Shown piece by piece: positions 27,096-41,200 of a DNA stretch of 64,000 nucleotides (positions are counted from its first letter, which is position 1; each line of letters begins with the position of its first letter). The position numbers were made by a program, and so were the translations under genes. This stretch comes from Neelides folsomi. Taxonomy: Eukaryota; Arthropoda; Collembola; Neelipleona; Neelidae. Below the pieces are notes generated by a model that saw only the letters and a program-made list of their open reading frames with translations, made no database searches and was not told where the DNA came from. The stretch is taken from contig JAQGBZ010000099.1 in NCBI GenBank assembly GCA_034687125.1, positions 1-64,000 of the forward strand, written 5' to 3'.

Positions 27096-27375
27096 ACTTT
27101 ATTGACAAATTGATAATTGTTTTAAGTGCTCAATACATTATTTAATTAAGATTAAGATTAATTTCATATTCACATAAGCATGGATTTCTATTTTCTCAAC
27201 TTTCCCTATTTCTAACCATGATGCTAAAGAGTGCATTGAGGATATTATCATGTGTATTTCTTCCATGATATTTTCGCGAGAAGATTAAATTGGCTGAGGC
27301 TTAAAGCCTTTAATTAAAGACCTAATTACTTCAAATCTAATTATTATAACAATTGCAACTTTATAATAAATTAAA

Positions 27376-28269
27376 ATGGGGGAAAACGAAGCACCGATTA
27401 AATATGTTTCGTCGACTTCAGCGGGAGTTAAGCCGATGTCCATTGTGGGAAGATTCCATAATGAAAGAGAAAGGTAAATTATTTAATTTATAAGTATATT
27501 AAACCCATGCTCAAATTAACAGAATTAACTAAATTAACTTTATTTAATTAGGCTTGCTGGTGGTATGACCGATGCTGATCGTGCATGGAGGAAAAAATGG
27601 CTCGCTGATCAACATCTTAGTCCGAGAGAACCAGTTGGGATTGACGCTTATTCGAAAGATTTATTAAACCCTTTCCGACGAGCAATGCGATTTCCTCTTG
27701 ATTTCATCTTTGGCAAGATTGTGGCAAAAGCTACTGTAATTCATTACAATTTAATTATTCGTTACAATTTATAATAAATTCTATTATATTTAAACTACAA
27801 TAATCAAATCTTAAAGTAGCTCATTTTAATAATTTATAATTTATTTTTAAAGGGAGCCGAAGCAGCTCATGTTTTTCGAGTCTATACTGGAAAGTTTTTG
27901 ATTGGAGTTGCATTCTGTTACTGTACATTTTACTACTTCAAATATAATACGAACGTGAGTTATATAATTGCAATCTTACTAATTATTAATATTTTAATTA
28001 TAATAAAATAATAGCATTTAATATATAATATTATAATGTTACATTTAATTTAATTATTTAACGATGTATGAAGTTAAGAACTTAATTGATTTTGATTATT
28101 TTAGACCTGGGAAAGTCGTTCAGGCTGGAGAGTTTACGAATCGCGTGATGCCGTGTTTCCTTGCGATGAAGGTTATCCTGTCGGACCAAAAGAAAGAAAA
28201 AGTGAAGAATTTGCTGAAAGAGGATTCAACAAATCAATCTGGGGAAAGAAATATTACAAGACAGAATAA
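27376..28269 (+). CDS. NDUFB6: NADH dehydrogenase 1 beta subcomplex subunit 6
   Basis: Accessory subunit of mitochondrial complex I, in the inner-membrane arm. Exons 27376-27473, 27552-27735, 27853-27954 and 28105-28269 give 182 aa, longer than the roughly 128 aa human protein. The family signature is KKWLADQHLSPREPV (human RRWLKDQELSPREPV). A single TM helix (FLIGVAFCYCTFYYF) follows, then a short C-terminal region ending KKYYKTE. There is no obvious presequence, as expected for this subunit. An AATAAA lies at 28359-28364. It is on the same strand as Megf8, 450 bp downstream, but has its own good start context (AAAATGG). Confidence 0.92.
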
Positions 28270-29244
28270 TCATCCCCAGTTTAATCATTTCAAAATTAGT
28301 CGTTCAATTGTTAATATAAATATTGTATAATAGTGTTAAATGGATAAATAATTATTGTAATAAATTAATGAATTTAAACTGCCAAACTATTAAAAATGAA
28401 TTATTCCACATAAATCAACATCAGATGAATTTCACAATCTAATAGAAGAATCTCCCATTTAAAAATAGGCCATATATTAAACTGCAATAATTTAAACTGG
28501 TTTTGCAATAATTTGAATGAGTTTTAGTAATAAAATAAATTTATAAGTTTTCAATATTTATATTTATTTCCCGTAATAGTAAGATCATCATTATATGATC
28601 ATTATAATGATACTTCTTCCTCAAAGTCACACACTTGAGGCAATATTTCACAATAATAATTACTTTCTATAATATACTTAAATTGTAACAATAGAGTAGT
28701 CGTCTGTTTCTTCAATTTTTATTTCTCCATTTTCTGTATTTTTATTTCCTCTCCATTTCTAGAGGCCATATATAATAATATGCCTTTGCCATCATGTAGC
28801 ATGTGTGTATATTATTTATATATTATCAATTATAGATTTGAGGGACAATAATAATTAACAAGTAAATAGTAATTAATAACATTACTTCTACGTAAGTTTA
28901 TTTAGGTATGTGTAGTAGTTAGTCGGCTTCCACATTTTTCTACTCTAAACAACAACTCTCCCCCCAAACTTCGGAGCAATTCGAGTTTCTTCCACCAATT
29001 GTAAACTCTACGAATTCCAAATTTCTTATTTACTCGGTTTCTTCTCCAAGACGGCTTTCTCTAAATTCATTCAATTCGACACTACCATATTCACACGGAA
29101 GAAGATTCAGTTCCCCCACTTGTTTCCACCCCAGCCCTAAAAAAGACAAAAAAAGATAACGATTACAACTACTATCAATACTACCATATTTATTTAAAAA
29201 AATTAAAATTTAACTAAAATTAAACTTTTTAATTTTTATCTCAA
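28270..29244. other. Convergent 3' region of NDUFB6 and mask
   Basis: The two genes end towards each other. It contains the NDUFB6 poly(A) signal at 28359-28364 and a minus-strand AATAAA at 29194-29189, about 50 nt after the mask stop. No frame or RNA gene was recognised. Confidence 0.65.
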
Positions 29245-32200
29245 TTATTGATCCCAATTATCTTTAATTATGTTCAATACCATGGAATGTTTCTCTTCCA
29301 TGATGAGGTGGCTGTCCCAGGAATTGCTTCCCCCTTGTTGATCCATTTTAGGTAAATGCTGTTCCATGTGTTCAAAGGACTGGTAAGGATACATGTTCCC
29401 TCCGGTTCCAGCCATGTGCAGCATTGGACCTCCGTTCATTACTTGTCTTTGACCATCATACAGCTAAATTTAAAAAAATTACATTTTAATTTTAAAAATG
29501 TGCACTTTAATTGTAATTAAGTTAAATAATTAAAAATGTACAATTTAATATAAAATGAAATGAAATTTATTGTAATTTAATATAAAATAAACCTGTTGGA
29601 AGTCAATAAGATTTCTTGGTTCAATTTCCTCCATGAACCTTCGCCCAAGGAAATTTCTCGAGTCTCGATCTCGAGGCCCATGAGGATTCTGTTGACCTAA
29701 ATGGGCCGGAGGAGCAGACTGAGGTGGAAATCCTTGAGAATTCCCCGTTGATCCATAAAGGTTCATCCAAGTTTGAGGTGGCGGTTGGCCATGATGAGGA
29801 CCAGGAGGATTCCCAGGAATTGGAGGTGGAAGTTGTTGGGCCGTTGAGTCCAACTCTAAACCAGAGAAACTTGACATGTTTCCAATGCTTCCTCCAGTAC
29901 CAGAACTTCCACTTGTGTTCTTCCAGGCTCTTTCTCCACCAATAGGCCGAGGGAAACGACGGTCTTCTTTACTCTCAACACCATACCCTGAACATAATTA
30001 AAAAATCGTTAAAAATTAAGAAACCATAAAAAATTCAATTTATTTATTCTACAATTTATTTCAATTTAAACCTTAAAATATTTATTTTTAAAGACAATTA
30101 TAAATTCCGGTAATAATAATTAATTAATTAATGTGAGCAAACGCAGGTTCAATATAAAACTATTCATATTGAGGTTTTAGTAAGCTCGTTTAATCTTACA
30201 CACAAAAAACGCCAATTACGCTATGAACTATTCGTATTGGAGCTGGGGTGTGTAAAACCCATGAAATTGTCAACAACTTGTAGTTATATTATAAAAATAA
30301 ATTTAAATTTAATTTAAATTAAATTTACTTTGATTGTCCTGAAGTGGTGTTGGTGCATCAATGTTGGATAAAATTCCTTGAGGATCAATACCCTGACCAG
30401 GACCAAGGTTGGCTAATTGAAAGTCAATGAGGCCTTCATTGGGTTGACCATAGGAATTCCATGACTGGGTCGTTGAAACTGCCGGTCGTCCCAATCTTTG
30501 TTGAGGAAATTGATTAGGGGTTTTGAACTGATGAATCTGTTGGTGGTTCATTCCCCCACAGAATGCATTCCCCTTGAAGCTTGGAGCTCGAGGGTTTAAT
30601 CGTGAAAACGATGCATTTGGTGGTCCTCCTGGACTTCCACTATAAACACAAACACAATAAGAATTAAATTAAATTAATATAATTAATCATTAACTATTAA
30701 CTATTAATTAAATAATTAACCATTCATTAAATTATTAATTTAGATTTAACAAGATTAATTTTAATAAAAATCTGAAAATATGATTTAAGAATTATTACGT
30801 GTTATTATAAAGAAGCTGGCTGTTTCCAGACTCTTGAAGGCTTTGTTGAGAGTAAACAGAAGGGAAATTATGGTTGTTCCCAACACGGTTTAAATTATAT
30901 GAATTCCCAGCCGGCGGTACTTGCTGTTGCTGTTGGTGTTGTTGCTGTTGTTGTTGGTGATGATGCTGGAGTTGTTGGAAATGTGTGAGGTTAGCATCAA
31001 GTCCAAAGTTACCAGGAACTCCACTTCCACCGCTTCCATGATGACTCTGAAGAAGAGGTTGTTGTTGTTGCTGCTGCTGCTGTACTTGTTGTTGTTGCTG
31101 CATGCGAAGTATTGGAGAACTCATCGTTGTATTTCCACGATACCCTGGAGCCTTTGAAGCGTCAGCCTAGATTAAGTAAATAAATAAGTTTTAGATTAAG
31201 ATAATAAATAAGTTTTACAACCCAAAAAGATTATCTTTCTAAAGGAGCAATGAAATCAATTCAAATTAAATCTTAAATAGATAAAAACACAAACACGTAG
31301 TTTGACCGTTTGACCTACTTAAAGTAATATTAATAAACATGAGATTTTTAATAAATCAACTACTTCAGTCTGAACCTCAGACATCGAACGATCGAACATA
31401 CAAAATTAATAATTAATAATGTAAAATAATCACTAAATTGTAATGTAAGTTAAATGAGTTTAATGTTAGCAAACGCAGGTTCAATATGAAACTATTCATA
31501 TTGAGGTTTTAGTAAGCTCTTTTAATTTTACACGCAAAAAACGCCAATATTGATATGATATAACTAATATTGGAGCTGGGGCGTGTAATAGTCCTTTCTT
31601 ATCATATCTAATAACTTTAACTTCATAGTTAAATATTCAATATTATAAAAGACTAACTTAGTTAGCTTTTAATTAGACTAACGTTGATTTCCTATTTATT
31701 CTAATCAGATTTTTTTACTCTAATTAAAAGCTAACTAAAATCGTAACATCAGCAATGTAAATTAAGAGATAATATTCATTAAATATTAAATTACTCACTT
31801 TTGGAACATCCGACTCAATTGCATCAAGGAACTTGGACTGGTTGTGAGAAGGCCCAAGTCCATTTCCCAGTGACGGACCCAAAAATGAGGAATTCATTTG
31901 AGCCGTGGTGTTGATGGTTGAGGATGGAATTCCGGACGCAGCGACGGATGCAAAGTTCATTGCTCGAGAAGCACCGGACCCAACGACTCCAAGACCAAGG
32001 CCGTCTCCACTTCCAATTCCGCCTTCAAACCAATTTGATGTTGGTTTGCTAAACGTGTAATTGAAAGGAGAATATTCCATTGGAGTTGACCCTTCTCGTC
32101 TGAAAAATTTAAAATCATAATTAACTAATTAAGACTAATCTTAATCTTAATTCAATTAATTTAAGTATTCATTATGTATAAGTATTAAATAAGATTTTGT

Positions 32201-35200
32201 TTAAATCATTTATTAATTATTTACCCGCTGTCATTTGAAGGAAGAATCGTTGGTGTAGGTTGAGGTTGCGTGTTATTTGCAACAGTAGCCTTGACCTGAC
32301 CAGGTTGTTGATGTTGAGGGACGGTAACTCCAAATTTGTCTCTTGGAACGTTCATCTGTTGTTGATGTTGTTGCTGTTGTTGGTCAGGAATTCGTGATTG
32401 TTCAATTCCAACAGGAGAAAATCCTCCCACCGGTTTCCCAACAGCTTTCTGTAATGGAACAGGCCTTTCAGCAACTTTTTGATGATGCTGATGGAATCCA
32501 TGGGTCGACTGGCCATTATGCCCAGTTGGTGACATATTAGGTGTGATCACACGTGGAGGTGGACTTGGATCCTTATCAGGAACAGAAGAAGAAGAAGAAG
32601 AACATGGCGGTTTTTGATTCGTCTGGGCTGTTAATTTGGATGCAAAGCTTGGTCCAGAAGAAGGTGAATGCGGAGGTTGCGGAGGGACACTTGGAGTGAA
32701 AACAATACTTCGACCTTTCCCTCCTTTCAATAAATTAGAAATGGATGTGGCTGGTGAGGTCAAAGGTTCTTTTTTGAGTGGTGGTGAAGGTTGGGCAGGT
32801 TTGATCGTAAGTGGTGGAGGTGGAGATGATGAAGATTTAATTTGTTGTTGTTGTGGTGGTGAAGCTTTACTTCCTTTAACAATTCCAACTCCAATTAATG
32901 GTTTAATTGGACCATTTGGATGTGGTGGATCAATACATGGACTTTCAATACCAAATACAGTTGGTGTAATTGTAAATGGAATCGTAGTTGTTGTACGATT
33001 CAAGGAAGGAAGTAATTTTTTAACATCAAGATCAGGTTCATTCATAAGGGCTGTAATGAGATTATGAGCTTGTTTGGTAGCTTCAACTGTTCCTTTAATT
33101 TGAATGGTACGTTCAAGTTGAACTGCTCCTTTTTGTTGTTTTTCAACTTCAATATGAGCTCCAGTAGCTTCACGAATAGCATTAATATTACAACCCCCAC
33201 GTCCAATAACTCGAGAAATGACAGAGGAAGGAACATTAATCTTTTTAGATCTCGATGATGTGCAATTTCGTGTTACTTCTTTCCATCCTTCATCTTTTCT
33301 ACCATGCAAAACATTACTTTTCCCTCCGATGGCACCAGGTCCAGTTGGTGGACTTGTTTTAGGAGTTGGAGCTGTTGCACCGGTATTTGGAACGTGATTC
33401 TCAGAATGACCACCATGAGGTCGAATGTGTTGAGGATGAAGTGAAAGTCCCATTAATGGTTCTAAACCTCCTTCAGTTCCGCCTTTGCCTTTTACTCCTT
33501 TCAATCCGCTATAATTAAATAAACAAAATATTTAATTAGATATTCATAAATTACTTAATTAACTAAAAATTCAAATTATATTAATTCTAGAATTTATGTC
33601 AGCAAACGCAGGTTCAATGTGAAACTATTCATACTGAGGTTTTAGTAAGCTCATTTTAATTTTACACGCAAAAAACGCCAATATTGATATAATAATTCAT
33701 ATTGGAGCTGGGGCGTGTAATCAATATAAATCAATCAATTGAAAATCAATTGAAAACATTATCAAATCATAATCATAATTTAGCAAAAATAATGTAAAAA
33801 TTGTAAAAAATGTTAAAAAAATATTGACCTGCTAAAAATTGGTGGTGGATTTGTAGGTGGTGGATTGTTCCTTGGTGGTTGTTGGGTCATTGGTGGATTT
33901 TCATCCCTTTTAGTTCCCTTCGAACCTTTCACAGCCATTTCAACTTCTTTCAATTTCTCTTTAATGATTTCTTTATTGGTTGGCCCTTGTTGTTTCGTAT
34001 TATTGGTTACTAAGGCTTTTCCTCTCTCACTTCGATCATCTGATGGAGGTTCTTCTTGTTCACGATTTTCTTTTTGTCGCTTATTCTTTTTCTTTCGATT
34101 CTTTCCAGTCATACTAATTGGAGGAGTTTCAATAACAGCCAATGGTTCTTCAATTTCTACAACTTTAGGATGAAATCGTGCTTTGACTCCAAGTCGATCA
34201 GAAACATTGCTCCCTTGTTGAGGATTTTCAATTGGGAGTGGAGGAATTGGATCATCGGGTTCTTCTTCTTCAATTTCTTCATCTTCTTCGTCTTCATCAT
34301 GATTGACAGCTTGTTTTTTCTCTTGTTTCTTTTTCTTTTTCTTTTCACGTCGGCGGGCAGCAGCAAGACGTTTGGATTCTTCCCGACTTCGTTCAGTTTC
34401 AAGTTCTTCAAGGAGGATTGAAGCATTTTTGTTGGCCTCAAGGGCTTGTTTGTCCTTTGCTTGTTTAATATATTCAGCAGCTGTGTTTGACTTCTTTAAG
34501 AGTTCCACTTCTCCCGTGATAGTAATGAGGTAACGTGACATTTCAACATCTGATGGGAATTGTTGAACGTTTTTTACAATCCAACGGATGACCTTTACAT
34601 GACCTTTTCGGAACGCGGCCATGAGGCACGAGATTCTCCGGTTGTCCTGGGCATCAAGATCTGCCCCATGTCGATATAAACTTTGACTCACGTCCAAATG
34701 CCCTCCGTGTGCGGCGAGCCAAAGAGGTGTACATCCCTTCTTATTCCTCACGTCAACAATCGCACCCCTATTCAAAGAATTATTATTTATCAAATATGTA
34801 ATATAATATAATAATCAAGTCAAAAATAATATAATACAATAATCAAATGTAATGTAATATTAAACTGACAACTAATAAAACAAATAAAATATAAAAATAA
34901 TTCCAATAATTATATTATACACGGAACTACGCAATTTATAATAAACAATGAGTGTAATATTACATTCATTATAATTTCCTAAATAATAATTATTCAAAAA
35001 TAGTTTATTAAGGTTATTAACCTTGAGAGTAGGAGTTCGACGAAACGATAGTGGCCTTTGTCAGCGGCGATGGTGAGAGCAGTGTCACGAGTTGCTGGAA
35101 CTGGGGGAGCATTCACATCAGCCCCTTTGTCTAAAAGCACCTTCCCAACTTCCGTATATCCTCCATTGGCAGCCTCCATAAGAGGAGTTAACCCCGTCTG

Positions 35201-38200
35201 GTTAATTATAATTAAATTATTTCAAAACATGTTTATTACTCAATTCTCTATAAAAATGTTAAATCAATTACTCCTATTCAACTCAACTCAATTAAATTAA
35301 ATTAAATTAAATTCAACTGAATTCAATTCAATTCAAATTCAGCTCAATTCAATTCAATGAGAACAATAAAAGTTTAAATGTTTGCAAACGCAGGTTCAAT
35401 ATAAAACAATTCATATTGATGTTTTTAGTAAGCTCATTTAATTTTACACAAAAAAACGCCAATTACGTTATAAATATTCGTATTGGAGCTGGGATGTGTA
35501 ATAATAAAAATTAATGTAAAACAAACTAATAATTATAAAATTTCTGGATTACAAAATACAATTAAATTAAATTTAAAACATACCTTGGCGCGATGTTCGA
35601 GATTGGCCTTCCGTTCCAAAAGGAGTGAAACGACCTCTTGGCGTCCTTGGAAGCAAGCAAGGGTCAAAGCCGTATTCTTATTCGTTTCAATTTGGGCATT
35701 GATATCTGAGCCCATGTCAAGAAGGAGCTTCACAGCTGCTGTGTTCCCATTCATTGCAGCGAGCATAAGAGGAGAAATTCCAAGCTTCGATCCCGTTCGG
35801 GAATTTATTTCTGCTCCATGTTGAAGAAGCAATTTAATAATGTTGACATAACCTCCAGATGCAGCGAGACTCAATGGAGTGTAATCAGACACGTTGCGGT
35901 GTTCTTTGTTAGCTCCACGTTTGAGAAGAAGTTCGACAACCTAAGAGAGAGAAAAATGAATTATAAAATACTTAAAAACGAATAAAGTTAATTTTAAACG
36001 TTTTTAGATATTATAAAATATATACTGTATTATAAAATATATTGTACTATATTTTAAAATATATGATACCATACTATAAAATATATTATAAATCGTTTTA
36101 ATTTTAAAACTCACTTCATAGCGTCCTTTAGTACAAGCAAGGGATAAGGCTGTATCTTTTGTCCTTTCCGACTGAGCTTCAATTTCAGCTCCATGATTGA
36201 GAAGGAGTTCAACAACTTTGTCATGACCTCCATCAGCAGCCAATATAACTGGAGTGCACCCTTTTTTATCTCGATGTTCTATAAATTAATTTTATATTAA
36301 ATCATTTAACATAAAATTGACCCCATGACTTCAAAAACGTTAAAATTAAAAATTCATTCAAAAAACATCAAAAAATATAAAATCTCCAATGTGTGATGAT
36401 AATTACAGAATTAAAAAAAGTTCAATTACCAATCTGAGCCTTCCTTCCAATGAGGAACTCAACAACTTCATAATGTCCTGAAGCAGCGGCAATTGAGAGT
36501 GAAGTTTCTCCATTACTATCAGTTGCTGTATTCACATCAAGCGTCTTTGTTTTGTCAACACCAGAAAGATTGGTTTGAGTTGAGGCCACAGAATGATTCT
36601 GTTTGGTTGTAAGGCCAGCACCAGGCCCAGTTTGTGTTTGTTGGTTCGATTGTCGGACGGGGCCAAAAGGGCGGCTCCGTTTAACTTGAGCCTTCTTTGC
36701 TGGGACGGCTGTTGTGCCAACTGTTGATGGACGGGAGGCTGGTCCAGGTCCCGTAACTACAACCCCAACACCAGCAGCAATTGCACTTTTTGCTACATGT
36801 CCTCGGATGGCTGCAAGTTCCGCATCATTCGTTGGAGTGGATTTGCCGACCTTGGGTTTGGCTCCAGTAGGTCGAACAAGTCCAGCAGCCACAGCAGCAG
36901 CTGAAAATGATTCTGGCAATGGAGGTGGAAATGTGGACGGGTCCTTTTTTCCTTCGCCCTGCCCAGCCATGACATGATAGCCCTACAACCACAATTAAAT
37001 TATAATTATTAATCAAAATTCAACAAATTTAATTTAATTCAATAAATTGTAATATATTTAAAATTTTTAAAATTTTTAATAATTACTACTATTCATTTAT
37101 TGATTTAATTTACTACGATTCATTGATTGAGTATAAATAGAGACTAAAAACCCTAATTGGTGACGTAATAATTAATTCATCTATTAATTAAAGAAGTAAT
37201 GCTCATAGAATTAAGAATGTTAATACTACGTGTGTGTCTTGTATACAATTCTAGTGCTAATAAATTATTTATTTTATTTTTATATGAGAAAAAGACCGCA
37301 GATGAGTCTTCCTCATATAAAGTGAAAGAAAAGAAGGTGGTTACGGGAGTAGAGGGGGAGTAGCAGGCCGTCGTGGCGTTGATGATCATTTCATTTGGTT
37401 GATGGCCGTCGGGCCCACCAGACGCCTCGCCCTCATTAGCAACCACGACGGAGATCGTCGTTCCATTCGCAATTGACGCATTGTGAATATATGGTGACCC
37501 TTGTGACCCCCCAATCAGCTGCCCAAGGTCCAAGTTTTCCGTCTCGCCCTCGTCTCCAACAGCTGTTCCGATTAGAACATTGTTTTTTTATTTCTCCCCC
37601 TTCTCCCTTTTTTTGTGTTTTAACCTTTATTTTCTAATTAGAATTACATTTTGGTTTGAGGAACTGCTGATGCTGAGCAAAGATCTGGCTCAGTTGTTTA
37701 GGGTCGAGCTTGAAATGAGTTTGACCCGGAGGTTGACCTCGCACCTGTTGCACCTGCATTTGAAGAAGAGCCGAAGATGGTGGGAAAGACCCATCTCCAC
37801 CATTTGGACTTAATGGTGGTGGTGGTGGTGGAATTCCACTTTTACAACCCTCAGGTGGTGAGGACCCTTGTTGTTGAAGGAGTTGCTGTTGTTGTTGTTG
37901 TTGAAGTTGGGCCTGTTTCCTTGCACTAGGTTTGCTCGCCTTCGCCTTCGGTCTCTCACTGATAGCTGTGGATGCTGTGACCTGGGATGGGACAAGGGGC
38001 GGACCGCCACCTTTGACATGTTCCGAGTGGTTCTCGGGGTTTTTGACACAATCTGGGCAAAAGCCCTTACGTGCCATTTTCCCATCAGTTGGAATTGGAC
38101 CAGTTGGTTTCTTTCGCCCATCTCCACCACCGCCAGCCGGCTTCTCCCCTTTCTCGGATGAATCTCCGCTCGTCTCCGACTTCTGAGACCAGAAACCCTT

Positions 38201-41200
38201 AGCTTCCATTTTGCCAAAAACCCATGACCTAAACTCATGCCCTCAACTATATGTAGTTTAACTTTAAATGTATTTTAACTAATTATGTACCTTCAACCAT
38301 TTGTACAAAATTAAAAAGGTTTATTAAAAGAAAGGTTAAATGATGACATCTGAAGGACATCTGGATGACATGAGAGAGCTCAAGGTTAGATGATAATTAG
38401 GAACGGTATGATTAAGGAAAATTAACTTAATTAAGTAAATTAACTTAATTAATAATTATTAAATATTCCCTATTTTTTGTAAAATGGCTATGGCAAATGC
38501 AGTTAACTGAGGAAGTAGCAAAAGCTTTTTTGACACCTTTTTCCCTCCCCTTTTCAGTAAAATTAGTAAATTAAGATTAAAACGAACCAAAAACCCATTC
38601 ATGAAACTCAAACCAAAAACGTTCCATTTAAAGAACATTTATAAAAGAAACTGAAATATAAAATGCAATATAATATATATATATAAAAAGTATAAACGAA
38701 GAAACGGAACCTCATTACCAAATAAAATGCATATCACGTCACCAAAGACCAAACAAAATGGTTTTAGCTTTCAGCACTTGTAGGTAAATATATGTAATAG
38801 CAGTAGAACAAATTACAAGACATCACACGGATTACGTAATAATTCTTATTAAACTATGAAAGTAGCATTTAGGATGCGAAATAAATAAATTCTAATATTA
38901 TTTATAATTATTATAAGTTTCTCATTCAAAACACCTATCCTTTGTTTCAAATTATTATAGGCGTTAAATGTAAAAAAAGGCAAATCAGCTATTACTATAT
39001 TAATATTACTAATACTATACAAATTATATATATAAATATATAATTTGTACACATGTTTCTATACAAGGTTGAGAATCAAAATCTCATCTTGAGATTTAAA
39101 CTTATAAATATTTTGTATAAGTAATCATAAATTAATATAAAAAAAAGAATAAAGGAAAGAACTATAAGTTAAATCTAATTAAGATTTTTTATCTTCTAAT
39201 AATTTAATATTAATTATTAAATTTAATTATGTATGTTTGAAGATCCTGATGAGATCTAACTCACCGGTTGTTGAACAGGAGGAGAGTCCAGAGTTGATGT
39301 AGACCGGCTTTTCCGCAAAACGGATTTGGCTTGATTATTTTGACTAACACCTAAATTATATGAATAAAGCAGAGGTTAGTAAATGTGCAATGAATGAAGC
39401 AAATAAAAAAAGGTCAACATGACTGGTCAACCCAGGTCATCCCATGTCAACTCATGTCGTTTTATACCTGACTTGGACGAATCAGCAGGGTGTGTTCCCG
39501 GTTTGTGATTGAGCGGTGGTTTGCCAGGAGGAGATTTCACCTTCTCAACCGCCACTGTTCTTGGAGGAAAATCCAGGAGTGTCTTGATGACATTCGCATG
39601 ACCTCCCCTTGCCGCTTCAATAATCATCGTCGAATTATCTTTAAGCTTATGGTATAAATTTCCTCCGGCTGCAAGAAGGGCCTCAACGGCCGCTAAGTGT
39701 CCTCCAGCACAAGCAAGGCTCAATGGCGTATGGTCATTGTTAGTCGTTTCTCGATTCACTTCCGCTCCTTTGGTGATCAAATACTTGATGACTTCCAGGT
39801 GACCTCCTCGACAAGCTTTCATCAACGGAGATCGTCCTCCCTCGCTCACATGTTCCTTAAAAATTCATTTTTACAAGTTAGTTACTAATTTAATTAAATC
39901 CTCAAGCTCAAGTTCAATAATTAATTAAATTAGGCAATCAGCTGATTTTAAAACTGACAATAAAATGTAATTTAATAAAATTAACAATAAGGATCAAATC
40001 TGATTAATTAACAATAAAGATAAATGTTGGATTTAAAGTATTATAAAATTATTAAATAATGATTTTTAAACTTACAGGATCAGCTCCTTTGGAAATTAGA
40101 TGTTCGACGACTTCTGCATGGCCATTCTCACAAGCGTAGGAGAGGGCAGTGTCTTGAGATTGAGTCGTTCGATTGATGTCAGCATTCCGATCCAGGAGGT
40201 ACTTCACTACTTGGACATGACCTTCCTGAGCTGCCTCCATGAGAGGGGTTGAAGCTCCGAGCTCAATACTTGCCCCCACGCTGCAAAGAGTATCCACCAC
40301 TTCCAAAAACCCTCCACAGGCGGCGAGGGTCAGGGCAGTCTCGTGAGTCTCCTCAGTCTCCGCATTGATCTTCGCTCCGCTTGTAATGAGGGTCTGGACC
40401 ACTTTGAGATGACCTTCCCGGGCAGCTTCCATCAAAGGAGTATACCCCTCATCATTGACCTTTAATTAGTTAATTAAGATTGAATTATAATTGAATAATA
40501 ATTAAATTATATAAAAGAAGAAAACACTGTCTTCCCTCTATCTTTAACAAAGGAATAAATCCTGATATTTGTATGGGAAAATTCAAAAATTATTAATTTG
40601 AATAAAAATTATTTGCCGTATTCATCTTCATCTCATTTTCTCATTGTTGTAAAATAAAACTTGACGTTTCCCATTTAAAAAGTTTCAAATTATGAACTTG
40701 AATCTGAACAATTATAATTACCTTAATGGAATTGGAATTACCTTAAAGCAATTTTGGGCAATTTTCTAAATGTTGGGAGTTGGTACTTTGGGGGGAATTT
40801 CCTTTATATAATTTCAATATCAGTCAATATTGACTCAATATACCTCTTCGATATTTGCTCCACGTTCGATAAGAAGTTCAGCGAGTTCAACATGACCTCC
40901 ACAAGCAGCCAGGGTCAGAGGAGACTCGAAACTATCAGCCGGCATATTCACCTACAAAAGGAAGAAAAAAGGACCAGGTTGGAGATTGGAGTTCTTTTTT
41001 GGTATAAGAAGACGTCGACGAAGAGTCTTCACCTGAGCACCGGAGTCAAGGAGAAGACGAGCGACTTCCACATGTCCATCCATTGACGCTTCCATGAGGG
41101 CTGTGTGCATCTCATCCGTTTTGTGTTGCTGGAGAGGAGTTGTGACGTTAGGAGGATTCGGAGTTACTTCTTTCGTCCTCACCTGGTCAGCACCGGCTTC

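Noticed and set aside
32636-33067. 143-codon plus-strand frame in mask
   Set aside because: Antisense shadow of the KH-containing exon, which has a recognised product and closed phases.
30129-35503. Introner elements or MITEs as the explanation for the four similar intronic sequences
   Set aside because: They do not include the splice sites, all lie on the host sense strand, and have H and ACA boxes at canonical spacing with paired stem changes and fixed pockets. H/ACA snoRNA explains more.
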